64,000 nucleotides of DNA, taken from the NCBI GenBank assembly GCA_963977185.1, contig CAXBNV010000002.1:81047-145046 (forward strand). Direction: 5' to 3'. The translations under genes and the position numbers were made by a program. Shown one piece after another: positions 8,472-19,042 of this stretch (positions within the stretch are counted from its first letter, which is position 1; every line of letters starts with the position of its first letter). The notes below the pieces were generated by a model. That model worked only from the letters and a program-made list of their open reading frames with translations, did not search any database and was not told the DNA's origin. The stretch comes from CAXBNV01 sp963977185. Its GTDB lineage: Bacteria; Pseudomonadota; Gammaproteobacteria; JAGOUU01.

Positions 8472-11333
8472 CTATTTACCTAAAATAGCTTTTTCGACTA
8501 AAATATTTTGCTCTTGCACGTGTATTTTATGACGTCCATTAGCGGGAGAAGAAGAAGATTCTCTACCTACATATTGTAGTTCTTGCTTGTTAGACAAACA
8601 AGATTTTATATTGTGCTGTATACAATACCAAGATCCTTGGTTCATTGGCTCTTCTTGACACCATACCACTTGTTTAGCATTAGTATACTTACTCAACTCT
8701 TCGCATAATTGCTCATTAGGGAATGGATACAACTGCTCTAGTCTTATAATTGCAACATTCTCAACTTTATTTTGCTCTCTTGATATAGATAAATCATAAT
8801 AAACTTTACCCGTGCATAAAACTACTCTTGTAACTTTTTTATGATTGTTTTTGTCATTCACGTTTGAATCAGATAAAACTAATTCAAATTTACCTGAAGC
8901 TAACTCATCTAAATTAGATACAGCTAATTTATGTCTTAATAAACTTTTAGGAGTAAGAACTATTAGTGGTTTACGGCATGGTCTTATTTGTTGACGTCTA
9001 ATTAAATGATAAATCTGTGCAGGAGTTGTTGGAATACAAACCTGTATATTCTGCTCTGCACAAAGTTGCAAATATCTTTCTAATCTTGCTGAAGTATGCT
9101 CAGGCCCCATACCTTCATAACCATGAGGTAAAAACATAGTTACACCAGACAAACGATTCCATTTTTGTTCACCTGAACTAATAAATTGATCAATAACAAC
9201 TTGAGCGCCATTTGCAAAATCTCCAAATTGAGCTTCCCAAATAACTAAAGTATTAGGATCCGTTGATGCATATCCATACTCAAATGCTAAAACAGCTTCT
9301 TCTGATAAAAAAGAATTTAATACTTGAATTTGGTTTTTGAGTTCAGGAGTATCAACCCAACCCAAAGCTTTACTTTCTTTGTTTTTAATAGCTTTATCTA
9401 AAGGACAATAACCCTCACCGGTATTCTGGTCATAAACAACAGCATGGCGATGTGCAAAAGTACCTCGTTGAGAATCCTGCCCAGAAATTCTTATACTAAA
9501 ACCAGAATCTAATAATGTTGCATATGCTAAAGTCTCAGCACAACCCCAATCCATAGGTAGATTACCTTCAATCATCTTAAGACGATTTTCATATATTTTT
9601 TTAATTTGCACTTGCAGTTTAAAATTTTCTGGAATTTTATTTACTTCAATTCCTAATTTTTTTAACTTATCTTTTGGTATTGTGCTGTTATATTCAAGAG
9701 CTAAATCTTTATTTTTATAATCTTTCCATCGACCATTACGTGCTTTATCAAATTCAGCAAGGTTTGCCGCTACAACCTCTCCTTTGTCTAGTTTTTCTCT
9801 ATAATGCTCTGAAATTTTATTAACATCATCTTCTGACATTACTTTTTCTGCTATAATTTTTTCACTATATAAATCTTTTACAGATGGCATCTTTTTAATA
9901 TGAGAATACATTACCGGCTGTGTTGCAGAAGGCTCATCTGCTTCATTATGACCATGACGTCTATAGCATACTAAATCTATAGCAACATCTTTTTTAAATT
10001 TCATTTTGTATTCTACAGCTAATTTAGTTGCAAATAATACAGCCTCAGGATCATCTCCATTGACGTGAAAAATAGGTACATCAAGCATTTTAAAAATATC
10101 AGTACAGTATCTTGTAGAACGACTCTCACATGGGTTAGCAGTAAATCCTACCTGATTATTAATAACAACGTGAACTGTACCACCTATTTTATAACCTTTT
10201 ATTTGTGACATACTTAAACTTTCCATCACAACGCCTTGACCTGCAACAGCAGAATCACCATGCACCGCAATATTTAATACATAATCACTATTTTTATCTG
10301 CATGTATATACTGCTTTGCTTTAGTTGATCCTTGAGTAACTGGGGTAACTATTTCTAAATGGGAAGGATTAAAAGATAATGCGACATGAATAGTTCCTGA
10401 TTTTGTTCTAATTAAAGATGAAAATCCTTGATGATATTTAACATCGCCACTAATATTTTCAACTATAGCTTTACCTTCAAACTCATCAAATAATTCTTGA
10501 GGTGGTTTTCCTAAAACATTAACTAAAACATTTAATCTACCACGATGAGCCATCCCAATAAGAATCTCTTTTCCACCATTTTGGCTGTAATGATGAATCA
10601 AAGTATCAAGCATTACTATAAAGCTCTCGCCGCCTTCTAAAGAAAATCTTTTTTGACCAACATATTTAGTATGTAAATATTTTTCTAAGCCATCTGCAGC
10701 AACTAATTTGTCATAAATTAATTTTTTTATCTCATCGTTATATTCTAAATTACCATGCTTTTGTTCAATTTTATCTCTAAGCCACAATCTTTCTTCAATA
10801 TTATCTATATGCCAATACTCATAACCAATAGAGTTACAATAAGTTTTATCAAGACCTGTAATTATATTGTTTAAACTTTCAGATTGATTAAAAAACTCAT
10901 CGCTTGAAAATTTTTGTTTTAAATTTTCTTGAGTAAGATTATAATATTCTTTTGTTATTTCTTGAACAAACCTTGGTTCATGAAGATGTATAGGATCTAA
11001 GTTGGCTCTTTTATGACCATAACTTCTATAAGCATCAATTAATTTATCAACTTTACCTTGAGCTATTGCATGAGATGTATCTTGTGATACTTCAGTTTGT
11101 ACTGCAAATTTTTGCTTATTTTTAGAATAATCTTCAAAAAATTCAACCACACCTTTATGTGATTTATCTAAATTATTATCTTTTAAATTATTATTAAAAT
11201 AATTTTGCCAATAATCTGGGACACTAGATGGATCGTTTAAATATAAATCATACATTTGCTCAAGGAATTCTATATTACCTCCAGCCAACATAGAGCTATC
11301 TAATAATTCTTGCATTGTTCTTTTATGAGACAT
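8472..11333 (-). CDS. sucA: 2-oxoglutarate dehydrogenase E1
   Basis: This thiamine diphosphate-dependent decarboxylase starts the 2-oxoglutarate dehydrogenase reaction. At 953 residues it is close to E. coli SucA. The N-terminal E2-binding segment (GGNIEFLEQMYDLYL) is present, followed by GMAHRGRLNVL and the ThDP/Mg-binding stretch around HGDSAVAGQGVV and VCYRRHGHNEADEP. The C-terminal transketolase-like domain includes GQDSQRGTFAHRH. It lies 108 bases after sdhB within the same-strand run. That gap has no clear terminator, so continued transcription from the sdh promoter is likely. Confidence 0.97.
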   Translation of the reverse strand: MSHKRTMQELLDSSMLAGGNIEFLEQMYDLYLNDPSSVPDYWQNYFNNNLKDNNLDKSHKGVVEFFEDYSKNKQKFAVQTEVSQDTSHAIAQGKVDKLIDAYRSYGHKRANLDPIHLHEPRFVQEITKEYYNLTQENLKQKFSSDEFFNQSESLNNIITGLDKTYCNSIGYEYWHIDNIEERLWLRDKIEQKHGNLEYNDEIKKLIYDKLVAADGLEKYLHTKYVGQKRFSLEGGESFIVMLDTLIHHYSQNGGKEILIGMAHRGRLNVLVNVLGKPPQELFDEFEGKAIVENISGDVKYHQGFSSLIRTKSGTIHVALSFNPSHLEIVTPVTQGSTKAKQYIHADKNSDYVLNIAVHGDSAVAGQGVVMESLSMSQIKGYKIGGTVHVVINNQVGFTANPCESRSTRYCTDIFKMLDVPIFHVNGDDPEAVLFATKLAVEYKMKFKKDVAIDLVCYRRHGHNEADEPSATQPVMYSHIKKMPSVKDLYSEKIIAEKVMSEDDVNKISEHYREKLDKGEVVAANLAEFDKARNGRWKDYKNKDLALEYNSTIPKDKLKKLGIEVNKIPENFKLQVQIKKIYENRLKMIEGNLPMDWGCAETLAYATLLDSGFSIRISGQDSQRGTFAHRHAVVYDQNTGEGYCPLDKAIKNKESKALGWVDTPELKNQIQVLNSFLSEEAVLAFEYGYASTDPNTLVIWEAQFGDFANGAQVVIDQFISSGEQKWNRLSGVTMFLPHGYEGMGPEHTSARLERYLQLCAEQNIQVCIPTTPAQIYHLIRRQQIRPCRKPLIVLTPKSLLRHKLAVSNLDELASGKFELVLSDSNVNDKNNHKKVTRVVLCTGKVYYDLSISREQNKVENVAIIRLEQLYPFPNEQLCEELSKYTNAKQVVWCQEEPMNQGSWYCIQHNIKSCLSNKQELQYVGRESSSSPANGRHKIHVQEQNILVEKAILGK

Positions 11334-11441
11334 TATTCAGGCACCTAAATATAATATAAATTATAGCTATAATAAATGCCTATAATTATATATTATATTT
11401 AAAGTTTTCAGAAATTAAATTTAATTATGGCTTTATTTAAT

Positions 11442-12161
11442 TTAGCTTTCGTTATCAATCAGCATTGTTTTTATTTTACTTATAGCTTTCGTAGGATTTA
11501 AATTCTTAGGGCAAACATCAACACAGTTCATAATACTATGGCAACGCATCACACTAAAAGCATCATTTAAAGTTTCCAAACGTTCTTCTTTGCCATCATC
11601 CCTAGTATCCGCTAAAAACCTATAAGCATGTAATAAAGCTGCTGGACCTAAAAACTTATCAGGATTCCACCAAAAAGATGGGCAAGAAGATGAACAACAA
11701 GCGCATAAAATACATTCATACAAACCATTTAAAGCATCTGCTTCTTCTGGAGATTGAAGTCTTTCTTTAACTGGAGGTGCACTTTTATTGATTAAATATG
11801 GCTTAGCTTTTTCATATTGATCATAAAACTGCGTCATATCAACTACTAAATCTCTAATAACAGGTAATCCAGGCAAAGGTCTTAAAGTAATTTTATTACC
11901 TAATGATGAAATATGAGTTATACAGCATAATTGATTTTTGCCATTAACATTCATACCATCAGAACCACAAACACCTTCACCACATGAATGTCTAAAACTT
12001 AAAGTTGAATCTTGTTCTTTTAATAACTTTAAAGCAGTTAAAAGCATCATATCGCCATCAGCTGGAATATCAAGAGTATAATCTTGCATGTATGGCTTTT
12101 TATCATTTTCAGGATTATAACGATAAATAGAAAATTTTATTGTCTTTTTATTTGCGCTCAT
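11442..12161 (-). CDS. sdhB: succinate dehydrogenase iron-sulfur subunit
   Basis: SdhB passes electrons from the flavoprotein to quinone through [2Fe-2S], [4Fe-4S] and [3Fe-4S] clusters. The plant-type ferredoxin cysteines are Cys60 and Cys65 (SCGEGVCGSDG) and Cys79/Cys80. The C-terminal cluster motifs are CILCACCSSSCP, CHSIMNC and CVDVCPKNLNP. The 239 residues match E. coli SdhB. It is separated from sdhA by 14 bases, and the protein sits on the cytoplasmic face with SdhA. Confidence 0.97.
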   Translation of the reverse strand: MSANKKTIKFSIYRYNPENDKKPYMQDYTLDIPADGDMMLLTALKLLKEQDSTLSFRHSCGEGVCGSDGMNVNGKNQLCCITHISSLGNKITLRPLPGLPVIRDLVVDMTQFYDQYEKAKPYLINKSAPPVKERLQSPEEADALNGLYECILCACCSSSCPSFWWNPDKFLGPAALLHAYRFLADTRDDGKEERLETLNDAFSVMRCHSIMNCVDVCPKNLNPTKAISKIKTMLIDNES

Positions 12162-12175
12162 AAAAAATCCTTAAA

Positions 12176-13954
12176 TTAATATACTCTTTCTTTTGGAGGA
12201 AATCCATCAACCCATTTAGGCTTAAAATTTACCGATCTATTTGTATAACTGCCATCGGCAAAAACAATTGAATGCTTTAACCAATTTTTATCATCTCTTT
12301 CTGGAAAATCTTCACGACTATGAGCCCCTCGACTTTCTTCTCTTTTTAAGGCACTGATCGCTGTTGCCATTGCAATAGCCATTAAATTATCTAATTCTAA
12401 GGCTTCAACTCTTGCTGTATTAAATACTCTAGATGAATCAGAAAGTTTAGCTGTTGCTATTCTTGATTGTAAATCTTCCAATTTTTTTAAACCTTCTTTC
12501 ATAACTTCAGCCGTTCTAAAAACACCAAAGTCAGCTTGCATTGTTTCTTGCAATTCATCTTTTAACTCGTAAACACCCTCTGCGTTTGAATTATTACTTT
12601 TAGCAGTCTCATCCCAACGGTTAATTCTTGCTAATACTTTATCAATCGCATCATTAGTTGCATAAGAACTATCCATACCTTGATTCAATGATTCAATAGC
12701 ATGTATTCCTGATGCACGACCAAACACAACCAAATCTAATAAAGAATTAGAACCTAATCGATTAGCTCCATGAACAGACACACTAGCACATTCTCCAATA
12801 GCATATAAACCATTGACTAAACTGTCTTCTCCAGATTTCTTATTGGTATCTAATACTTGTCCATGCACATTAGTTGGAATACCGCCCATCATATAATGAC
12901 AAGTTGGAACTACAGGAATTGGTGTTTTAATAGGATCTACATGAGCAAATGTTTTAGCAAGCTCACGAATTCCTGGTAATCTTTTAGTAATAATTTCAGG
13001 ATTTAAATGATTTAGTTTTAAATAAATATGATCGCCTTTTGGACCACATCCCCGACCTTCCTTGATCTCTGTTGCCATAGCTCGTGCAACAACATCACGA
13101 CATGCTAAATCCTTCACATTTGGCGCATATCGTTCCATAAATCTTTCGCCGTCTTTATTTAATAGGTAACCACCTTCACCACGACAACCTTCAGTAACTA
13201 ATACACCGGCCCCATAAATACCTGTTGGATGAAATTGCCACATTTCCATATCTTGCACTGGAAGTCCGGCTCTTAAAGCCATACCAATACCATCGCCTGT
13301 ATTAATAGCTGCGTTAGTAGTAGATTTATAAATCCTGCCAGCACCACCTGTTGCTAAAATCACAATTTTTGCTTCAATAAAAACAACTTCGCCATTTTCT
13401 ATATCAAAAACTAAAACCCCTGCAACTGCACCATCATCTGATCTTACTAAATCAACAGCATACCATTCATTAAAAAATCTAGTATTACATGCAACATTTT
13501 GCTGATATAAAGTATGCAATAAAGCATGACCTGTTCTATCGGCAGCAGCACACGTTCTTCTAATTAAAGCTTCACCATAATTTTTTGTTTGACCACCAAA
13601 AGCTCTTTGATAAATACGACCATCATCTAAACGCGAAAAAGGCATACCCATATGTTCAAGCTCATACACAACTTCTGGAGCTTTTTGACACATATATTCA
13701 ATACTATCTTGATCACCTAAATAATCAGATCCTTTTATAGTATCATACATATGCCAACGCCAATCATCATGCTCAACATTGCCTAATGATGCAGCCATTC
13801 CACCTTGTGCAGAAACAGTATGTGATCTAGTTGGAAAAACTTTTGATATTACGGCTGTTTTATAATTAGCTTGTGCTAATTGATAAGAAGCACGCAGACC
13901 AGCACCACCGCCACCAATAACTATGGCATCATATGAGGATCTAGAAATAGTCAT
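12176..13954 (-). CDS. sdhA: succinate dehydrogenase flavoprotein subunit
   Basis: This is the catalytic subunit that oxidises succinate to fumarate. The FAD dinucleotide fold is at 10-28 ([17 protein letters not shown]). His45 in [10 protein letters not shown] is the expected covalent FAD attachment site. The capping domain and the conserved HPTGIYGAG and GGIPTN motifs follow. The 592 residues are normal for bacterial SdhA. It follows sdhD with no gap, as in E. coli. A fumarate reductase FrdA is the alternative, but the sdhC/sdhD neighbours and TCA context favour SdhA. Confidence 0.97.
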   Translation of the reverse strand: MTISRSSYDAIVIGGGGAGLRASYQLAQANYKTAVISKVFPTRSHTVSAQGGMAASLGNVEHDDWRWHMYDTIKGSDYLGDQDSIEYMCQKAPEVVYELEHMGMPFSRLDDGRIYQRAFGGQTKNYGEALIRRTCAAADRTGHALLHTLYQQNVACNTRFFNEWYAVDLVRSDDGAVAGVLVFDIENGEVVFIEAKIVILATGGAGRIYKSTTNAAINTGDGIGMALRAGLPVQDMEMWQFHPTGIYGAGVLVTEGCRGEGGYLLNKDGERFMERYAPNVKDLACRDVVARAMATEIKEGRGCGPKGDHIYLKLNHLNPEIITKRLPGIRELAKTFAHVDPIKTPIPVVPTCHYMMGGIPTNVHGQVLDTNKKSGEDSLVNGLYAIGECASVSVHGANRLGSNSLLDLVVFGRASGIHAIESLNQGMDSSYATNDAIDKVLARINRWDETAKSNNSNAEGVYELKDELQETMQADFGVFRTAEVMKEGLKKLEDLQSRIATAKLSDSSRVFNTARVEALELDNLMAIAMATAISALKREESRGAHSREDFPERDDKNWLKHSIVFADGSYTNRSVNFKPKWVDGFPPKERVY

Positions 13955-14305
13955 TTATAAACTCCAAAAAATTTGTATTGACCAAATAAGGTAAAAAATA
14001 CTTACTAAAATTACTAAAACTTCTAATATAATTCTAATAGAGCTAATTTTCACATAATCTGTAAAAACTGACCAAAGCCCTATCCATGCATGCAAGACTA
14101 AACTTAAAACAAAAAATATAGTCAATATTTGCATAAATCTATTAGAATATAATCCAACCCACAAATCATAATCTAAATTATGAGAGTTTACGCAAATATA
14201 CCCTATAAGAAAAACAGAGTATACCGCCACAATAACAGCACTAACTCTTTGAACTAACCAATCCTGTACACCATTCTTACCGAAACTAGTAACGCTGCTA
14301 ATCAT
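13955..14305 (-). CDS. sdhD: succinate dehydrogenase membrane anchor subunit
   Basis: This small subunit has three membrane segments and anchors SdhAB, contributing to the heme b and quinone site. The signature VLHAWIGLWSVFTDYVK near residues 70-86 matches the enterobacterial SdhD motif, with His72 in it. I start at the ATG at 14305, which overlaps the sdhC TGA as ATGA. An upstream in-frame TTG would add only two residues. This gives 116 residues, the usual size. The stop abuts the sdhA start. Confidence 0.93.
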   Translation of the reverse strand: MISSVTSFGKNGVQDWLVQRVSAVIVAVYSVFLIGYICVNSHNLDYDLWVGLYSNRFMQILTIFFVLSLVLHAWIGLWSVFTDYVKISSIRIILEVLVILVSIFYLIWSIQIFWSL

Positions 14306-14679
14306 AACCAATATCCAATACTAAATATTACAATTAATAAAAGACTTAATACAAAAACTATATAAGCCCCTACTTTTCCTGAATACTTACCTTCACCTAT
14401 ATGACAAAAATCCATAATCAAGTGCCGTATTCCTGCTATCAAATGATAAATCAAAGCGCATAACATAATCCAAACAATTATTTTAACCGACATGCTATTG
14501 AAAAAGTTATTTACATCAGTAAATCCATCTTCTGATTGCAATGATATATCTAGCGCATATAAAAAAATAGGAATCGCAAAAAACAAAATAACCCCTGACA
14601 TTCTATGCAAGATAGATGCAATAGCAGCAGATGGAAATTTAATAGTAAATAAATCTAAATTAACTGGTCTTTTCTTCAT
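14302..14679 (-). CDS. sdhC: succinate dehydrogenase cytochrome b556 subunit
   Basis: SdhC is the first gene of the operon and encodes the cytochrome b subunit. The three hydrophobic helices are preceded by the family N-terminal pattern RPVNLDL and the SILHRMSGV motif. His79 and His86 lie in the IYHLIAGIRHLIMD helix, one of which should be the heme ligand. Its 125 residues match the family. Translation is coupled to sdhD by a 4-base overlap. A plausible sigma-70 promoter lies about 40-70 bases upstream. Confidence 0.95.
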   Translation of the reverse strand: MKKRPVNLDLFTIKFPSAAIASILHRMSGVILFFAIPIFLYALDISLQSEDGFTDVNNFFNSMSVKIIVWIMLCALIYHLIAGIRHLIMDFCHIGEGKYSGKVGAYIVFVLSLLLIVIFSIGYWL

Positions 14680-14718
14680 AATTTTTATTATCTTTTGAAA
14701 ATTTAATTTTACCCATAC

Positions 14719-14747
14719 ATTATGAATTAATATTATTAATTTGTAAA
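14719..14747 (-). promoter_or_regulatory. candidate sigma-70 promoter for sdhC
   Basis: On the minus strand, TTTACA (14742-14747) and CATAAT (14719-14724) are separated by exactly 17 bases. They are placed to give a short leader before the sdhC ATG. It is one of several AT-rich candidates here. Confidence 0.4.
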
Positions 14748-14882
14748 ATATGCCAGAAAATATAAATTAAATAATTTAATATATATAATTTATAATGTGT
14801 ATTAATTCCATAAGACATTATTAATTTTTGAAATTGGCATATACTAAATAAAATATAAATAAAAAACCAAATAAATTTGAGT

Positions 14883-14911
14883 TTGACAATAATCTGTAAT
14901 AAAAATATGAT
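14883..14911 (+). promoter_or_regulatory. sigma-70 promoter for gltA
   Basis: A perfect -35 hexamer TTGACA (14883-14888) and a good -10 TATGAT (14906-14911) are separated by 17 bases. They lie 45 bases before the gltA ATG. It is the best consensus promoter I found in the window. Confidence 0.7.
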
Positions 14912-14956
14912 AACTGTGAATTTTTAAATATTTTAGGATTCTTATAAATAAAAATT

Positions 14957-16249
14957 ATGGCTACTGAAAATAAAAATATAACGGCAAATTTAACTTTAGA
15001 AAATGATAATATAAAACTTCCCATTTACAAAGCTACCCTAGGGCAAGATGTAATAGATGTTACAAGTATAATAAAACACAATAAATTTACATTTGATCCA
15101 GGATTTTCTTCCACAGCATCATGCGAATCAAAAATTACTTACATTGATGGTGATAATGGTATATTACTTTACAGAGGCTATCCAATTGAACAATTGGCTG
15201 AAAAATCTTCTTATTTAGAAACATGCTATTTATTACTAAATGGTGAATTGCCAAATTCAGGCGAATTGGAAGTATTCAATAATGAAATAAATGATTTGGC
15301 CCTGCTAAATGAGCAGTTATCTGGAGTTACTGCAGGATTTAGACATGATGCACATCCAATGTCTATAGTTTTATCTACCGTAAGTGCTTTAGCTTCAGTT
15401 CATCATGATAAACTTGATATAAAAAATCAAGACCATAGAATATTTACAGCAAAAAACCTTATTGCTAAAATACCAACCATTAGTGCTATGGCATATAGAT
15501 TTAGCATTGATGAATCTTATGTATATCCTCAAGATCATTTTAATTATACAGAAAACTTCTTAAATATGATGTTTTCTAAGCCGAATAAAGATTATGAACC
15601 TAACCCTGTTGTTGCAAAAGCATTAGATAAAATTTTTATTTTACATGCTGATCATGAACAAAATGCTTCAACATCTACAGTAAGACTTGCAGGTTCAACT
15701 GGAACAAATCCTTATGCCGCCATAGCATCTGGTATAGCTGCTTTATGGGGGCCTGCGCATGGTGGTGCCAATGAAGCTGTAATAAAAATGCTCAACCAAA
15801 TAGGGCATGAAGATAATATTGAAAAATTTATTAACAAAGCCAAAGATAAAAATGACTCATTCAGATTAATGGGTTTTGGTCACAGAGTATATAAAAACTT
15901 TGATCCAAGAGCTAATATTATGCGCTCAACTTGTTATGAAGTCTTAGATTCATTAGATCAAGGTGATAATCAATTATTCAAAATAGCGTTAAAACTAGAA
16001 AAAATTGCTCTAGAAGATGAATATTTTGTTAAAAGAAAATTATATCCAAATGTAGACTTCTATTCTGGTATTATTTTACAAGCTATGGGAATTCCAACCA
16101 ATATGTTTACAGTATTATTTGCATTGGCAAGAACATCTGGCTGGATTTCACATTGGAATGAAATGCTTAGTATGCCAGGCAGAATTGGTCGTCCAAGACA
16201 GCTATATACCGGTTATGAAAAACGTAATTACCTTGATTCAGAAAAATAA
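14957..16249 (+). CDS. gltA: citrate synthase
   Basis: GltA condenses acetyl-CoA and oxaloacetate to citrate. The 430-residue length indicates the large type II, hexameric form known from Gram-negatives. The catalytic triad is in place: His268 in [10 protein letters not shown], His309 in GFGHRVYKN and Asp367 in YPNVDFYSG, matching E. coli His264, His305 and Asp362. The gene diverges from sdhC across 277 bases, the classical arrangement. It carries its own consensus promoter and ends in a GC-rich hairpin shared with the convergent peptide-binding protein gene. Confidence 0.97.
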   Translation: MATENKNITANLTLENDNIKLPIYKATLGQDVIDVTSIIKHNKFTFDPGFSSTASCESKITYIDGDNGILLYRGYPIEQLAEKSSYLETCYLLLNGELPNSGELEVFNNEINDLALLNEQLSGVTAGFRHDAHPMSIVLSTVSALASVHHDKLDIKNQDHRIFTAKNLIAKIPTISAMAYRFSIDESYVYPQDHFNYTENFLNMMFSKPNKDYEPNPVVAKALDKIFILHADHEQNASTSTVRLAGSTGTNPYAAIASGIAALWGPAHGGANEAVIKMLNQIGHEDNIEKFINKAKDKNDSFRLMGFGHRVYKNFDPRANIMRSTCYEVLDSLDQGDNQLFKIALKLEKIALEDEYFVKRKLYPNVDFYSGIILQAMGIPTNMFTVLFALARTSGWISHWNEMLSMPGRIGRPRQLYTGYEKRNYLDSEK

Positions 16250-16264
16250 TAATTAAAAAAATCC

Positions 16265-16304
16265 CCTCTCCCATAATTATTACCAGTAATTAATACGGGA
16301 GAGG
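16265..16304. terminator. terminator between gltA and the peptide-binding protein gene
   Basis: CCTCTCCC (16265-16272) pairs exactly with GGGAGAGG (16297-16304), with a partly self-complementary 24-base interior. It sits between the two convergent stop codons. T-tracts are weak. Confidence 0.55.
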
Positions 16305-16317
16305 CTCTATATATCTA

Positions 16318-18432
16318 TTAAAAGTCTAATAACTTTTTCTTTCTATGTTGCTTTAAATAATAACTAATACTAACTGGCAATAATAAAATTAAAATAATTA
16401 TAATTAAATATAAAAATGGATGTAACATTGGCTGATTCCATTTTTGTCTTAATTCATCTCTTAATTTAGGATCAAGCCATTTATATTTAATAGTATTATT
16501 ACCAAGAGCTAATAAATTATAAGCTCCATTCCATCCTTGAGATAAAGAATATGATTGAGGATAAAAACCCCAAATCCATGGAGTATCTTTTTGTAAAATT
16601 TTAATCATCTTATCTATAAGCTCCAATCTTTCAGGTCCATTTTTCATGTAACGCATTTTATTAAATAATTTATCAAACTCTTGATTACTGTAGTTAGATG
16701 CATTTTCACCATGAAACTGTACTTTACCTTGCGTACTATCAAATAAAAATAAAAAATTTTCAGGATCAGGATAATCAGCATTCCATCCCCATGAATACAT
16801 CTGCGCCTTACCATTACGCATTTTTTCCATAAAACGATTGTATTGTGTTACTCTAACATTTAACTCAATATTGAGCTTTCTGAACTGCTCTCGTAACCAA
16901 TTAAACTTAGCTCTATCATCAGGCCCACCATTTGATACAGCTTCAAAATTAATAATCAATGGACGATTATTCTTAACATCGTATCCATTTGGGTAACCTG
17001 CTTGTATTAATAATTTCTTAGCGTAATTAATATCATAATTAGAATCTATATTTTGATGCTCTACAGTACTTCCAAAAATTTGGCTAGGTATTGGGCCTTT
17101 TGCAATAATACCTCTACCATTTAGAAATATTTCTATAAATTCATTAATATCAAAGGCTATTGATATAGCCTTTCTTAATTTTTGTTTATCTTCCGTATAA
17201 CCCCCTACTACAGGATCAAGCATATTAAATCCCCAATAAAATATAGATGGGGTTGTTTCTTTTTTTAAACTAATTTTTTTATCCTTCATGTAACTAGTTA
17301 ATTTAAAGCCTCCAGTATTACTAACTTGTAAAGCTTGTGCAAAATTGTCTGATGCAACACCTGAGTAGTCATAATAACCTTGTAAAAACTTATTCCATGT
17401 TGGAATAGATTCTTTTTCTAAGGTGAATACAACTTTATCTATAAATGGCAATTTTTTATTAGCTTTTGATTCAAAATCTTTATTATTTAAATTATTTAAA
17501 TCAATCTTTGGAAATAATTCTAAATGAAAATTAGGGTTTTTCTCTAATAACATTATTTTATTAGGATTATTTTTAGTTAACATGTATGGCCCTGTTCCTA
17601 TAGGATACCAATCTAATGTAATATTTTTTTTCTCTAATCCTTCTTGTGAATAAAATTTCTCAGCTTCCCATGGCATTGATGTAAAAAATGGCATAGCAAG
17701 CCAATATATAAATTGCGGATATTCTTTATCTAAAATAATTTCATAAGTATACCTGTCAATAACTCTAGCCCCAGATAACTCAATATCATTAAGATTAATA
17801 AATTCAGGGTATAATTTTTTATTAGTTTTTCTTAATTTAAAAATTTTAGCTCTAAAATTTTTAAATCCTGAAATATATTCGCTCATAAGACCAAAAATGG
17901 GAGAGTTATTTTTAGGATCAGCAATTCTTTTAATTTGATATACATAATCATATGCTGTTAACTCTCTAGTAGTAGAGTAATTATTTTTTTTAGCAAAACT
18001 ATCTAAATTATAAATTTTATTTAAATCTTGTTTTGTTAAATTATGATAAACATAATTATTGTTTATATTTTTATATAAAGCCGGATGTGGTTGATAATAA
18101 ATATCTGGTTTAATAGTAATTCTATAAATTACTTTGTTATCTTTTTTTATAATCTCAGGATAATTTTTAGAAATTAAATTCTCTAATTGATAAGGTCTAA
18201 TCAAATAATTATATTGTAATACTGGTTCATAAATTTGACCTATGAAAACATATTCATTAGAAGAATAAGCCTTTGCGGGATCTAAATTTTTTGGCCGCTC
18301 TGAAAAAGATGAGTATAAAATATTTGAATTATTTTCAAAAGAAGGATATGGATTATTCCATAAAGATGCGTTAGTAAAATTTATTGAAACAATTAAAATA
18401 AGTAATATTTTAACAAAAAAATTATAAAACAT
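16318..18432 (-). CDS. membrane-anchored SBP_bac_5-type peptide-binding protein
   Basis: This 704-residue protein is an oligopeptide/dipeptide-type extracellular solute-binding protein (family 5, YejA/OppA-like). It has an N-terminal signal peptide ending near residue 22, the family motif SERPKNLDPAKAYSS, and the late sequence SWGWNADYPDPENFLF typical of this fold. Unlike usual members it ends with a hydrophobic segment (about 673-692) followed by a lysine/arginine-rich cytosolic tail, so it appears tethered to the inner membrane. No permease or ATPase genes are adjacent. It may serve a permease encoded elsewhere or capture peptides in the periplasm. Convergent with gltA. Confidence 0.82.
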   Translation of the reverse strand: MFYNFFVKILLILIVSINFTNASLWNNPYPSFENNSNILYSSFSERPKNLDPAKAYSSNEYVFIGQIYEPVLQYNYLIRPYQLENLISKNYPEIIKKDNKVIYRITIKPDIYYQPHPALYKNINNNYVYHNLTKQDLNKIYNLDSFAKKNNYSTTRELTAYDYVYQIKRIADPKNNSPIFGLMSEYISGFKNFRAKIFKLRKTNKKLYPEFINLNDIELSGARVIDRYTYEIILDKEYPQFIYWLAMPFFTSMPWEAEKFYSQEGLEKKNITLDWYPIGTGPYMLTKNNPNKIMLLEKNPNFHLELFPKIDLNNLNNKDFESKANKKLPFIDKVVFTLEKESIPTWNKFLQGYYDYSGVASDNFAQALQVSNTGGFKLTSYMKDKKISLKKETTPSIFYWGFNMLDPVVGGYTEDKQKLRKAISIAFDINEFIEIFLNGRGIIAKGPIPSQIFGSTVEHQNIDSNYDINYAKKLLIQAGYPNGYDVKNNRPLIINFEAVSNGGPDDRAKFNWLREQFRKLNIELNVRVTQYNRFMEKMRNGKAQMYSWGWNADYPDPENFLFLFDSTQGKVQFHGENASNYSNQEFDKLFNKMRYMKNGPERLELIDKMIKILQKDTPWIWGFYPQSYSLSQGWNGAYNLLALGNNTIKYKWLDPKLRDELRQKWNQPMLHPFLYLIIIILILLLPVSISYYLKQHRKKKLLDF

Positions 18433-19042
18433 TATTATAAATAAAATCCATTTTTATATTATCTACATTTGATTATTAGTATATATTCAGATGTATACTT
18501 ACTTTTGAGCAAACTTAAATTAGTTTATTTTTTGTGATTAGCTTGTCTGATTGTAATCATTTTAATATCTTATAACTTATGTTTTTGCTCATAAATTTTC
18601 CCTATCTTTAAATATATTAAAGTTAATTCATTCTACCATATTGAGATTATACTACTAATTATAATGTCAATGTAATTTATAAAATAAACAATAACTAGTA
18701 TATTAAATTATCATAACTTTTTGTGATAATAATAAATTAACAAAATAGTTGTATACAATTTTAATCAAAAACCATACTAACAAACTGTTAAAAAGTAATA
18801 TTTTTACTTTAAAATCAAACAGATATCATTAGTGCATACTATATATACATATCTGATATTTATATAATCAATAACAAATAATAAAAATTAATTTTAAATA
18901 ATTAAGTTAATTTGAAACTATTTTGCTAGATATTGTTCTTATAAACATGTGCGCCTATCTTAATTTATCATTAAGTTAGCGTTTGGTAAGTCAAAATGAA
19001 ATATTCTATTAATTTTAAAAATTTCAAAATAAGGATAAAATT
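18433..19042. other. 610-base intergenic region
   Basis: No open frame of convincing size is visible. The stretch is extremely AT-rich and holds the divergent promoters of the peptide-binding protein and the BON protein. TGAGCAAA (18506-18513) and a TTTGCTCA near 18583 are complementary. A hairpin at 18952-18981 lies in the likely leader of the BON gene. A small RNA cannot be excluded, but no terminator supports one. Confidence 0.4.
18952..18981 (+). promoter_or_regulatory. hairpin in the leader of the BON-domain gene
   Basis: CTTAAT (18959-18964) pairs with ATTAAG (18970-18975) and is flanked by CGC and GCG that can close an imperfect longer stem. It lies about 60 bases before the ATG. There is no T run, so it is more likely a leader structure than a terminator. 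Confidence 0.3.

Noticed and set aside
14821..15024. A hydrophobic minus-strand open frame overlapping the gltA start.
   Set aside because: It covers the gltA promoter and first codons on the opposite strand; gltA is certain and the frame has no ribosome binding site.
18503..18585. TGAGCAAACTTAA at 18506 is also found at 54961.
   Set aside because: A 13-base match in such AT-rich sequence can occur by chance, and the second copy is part of a terminator stem.
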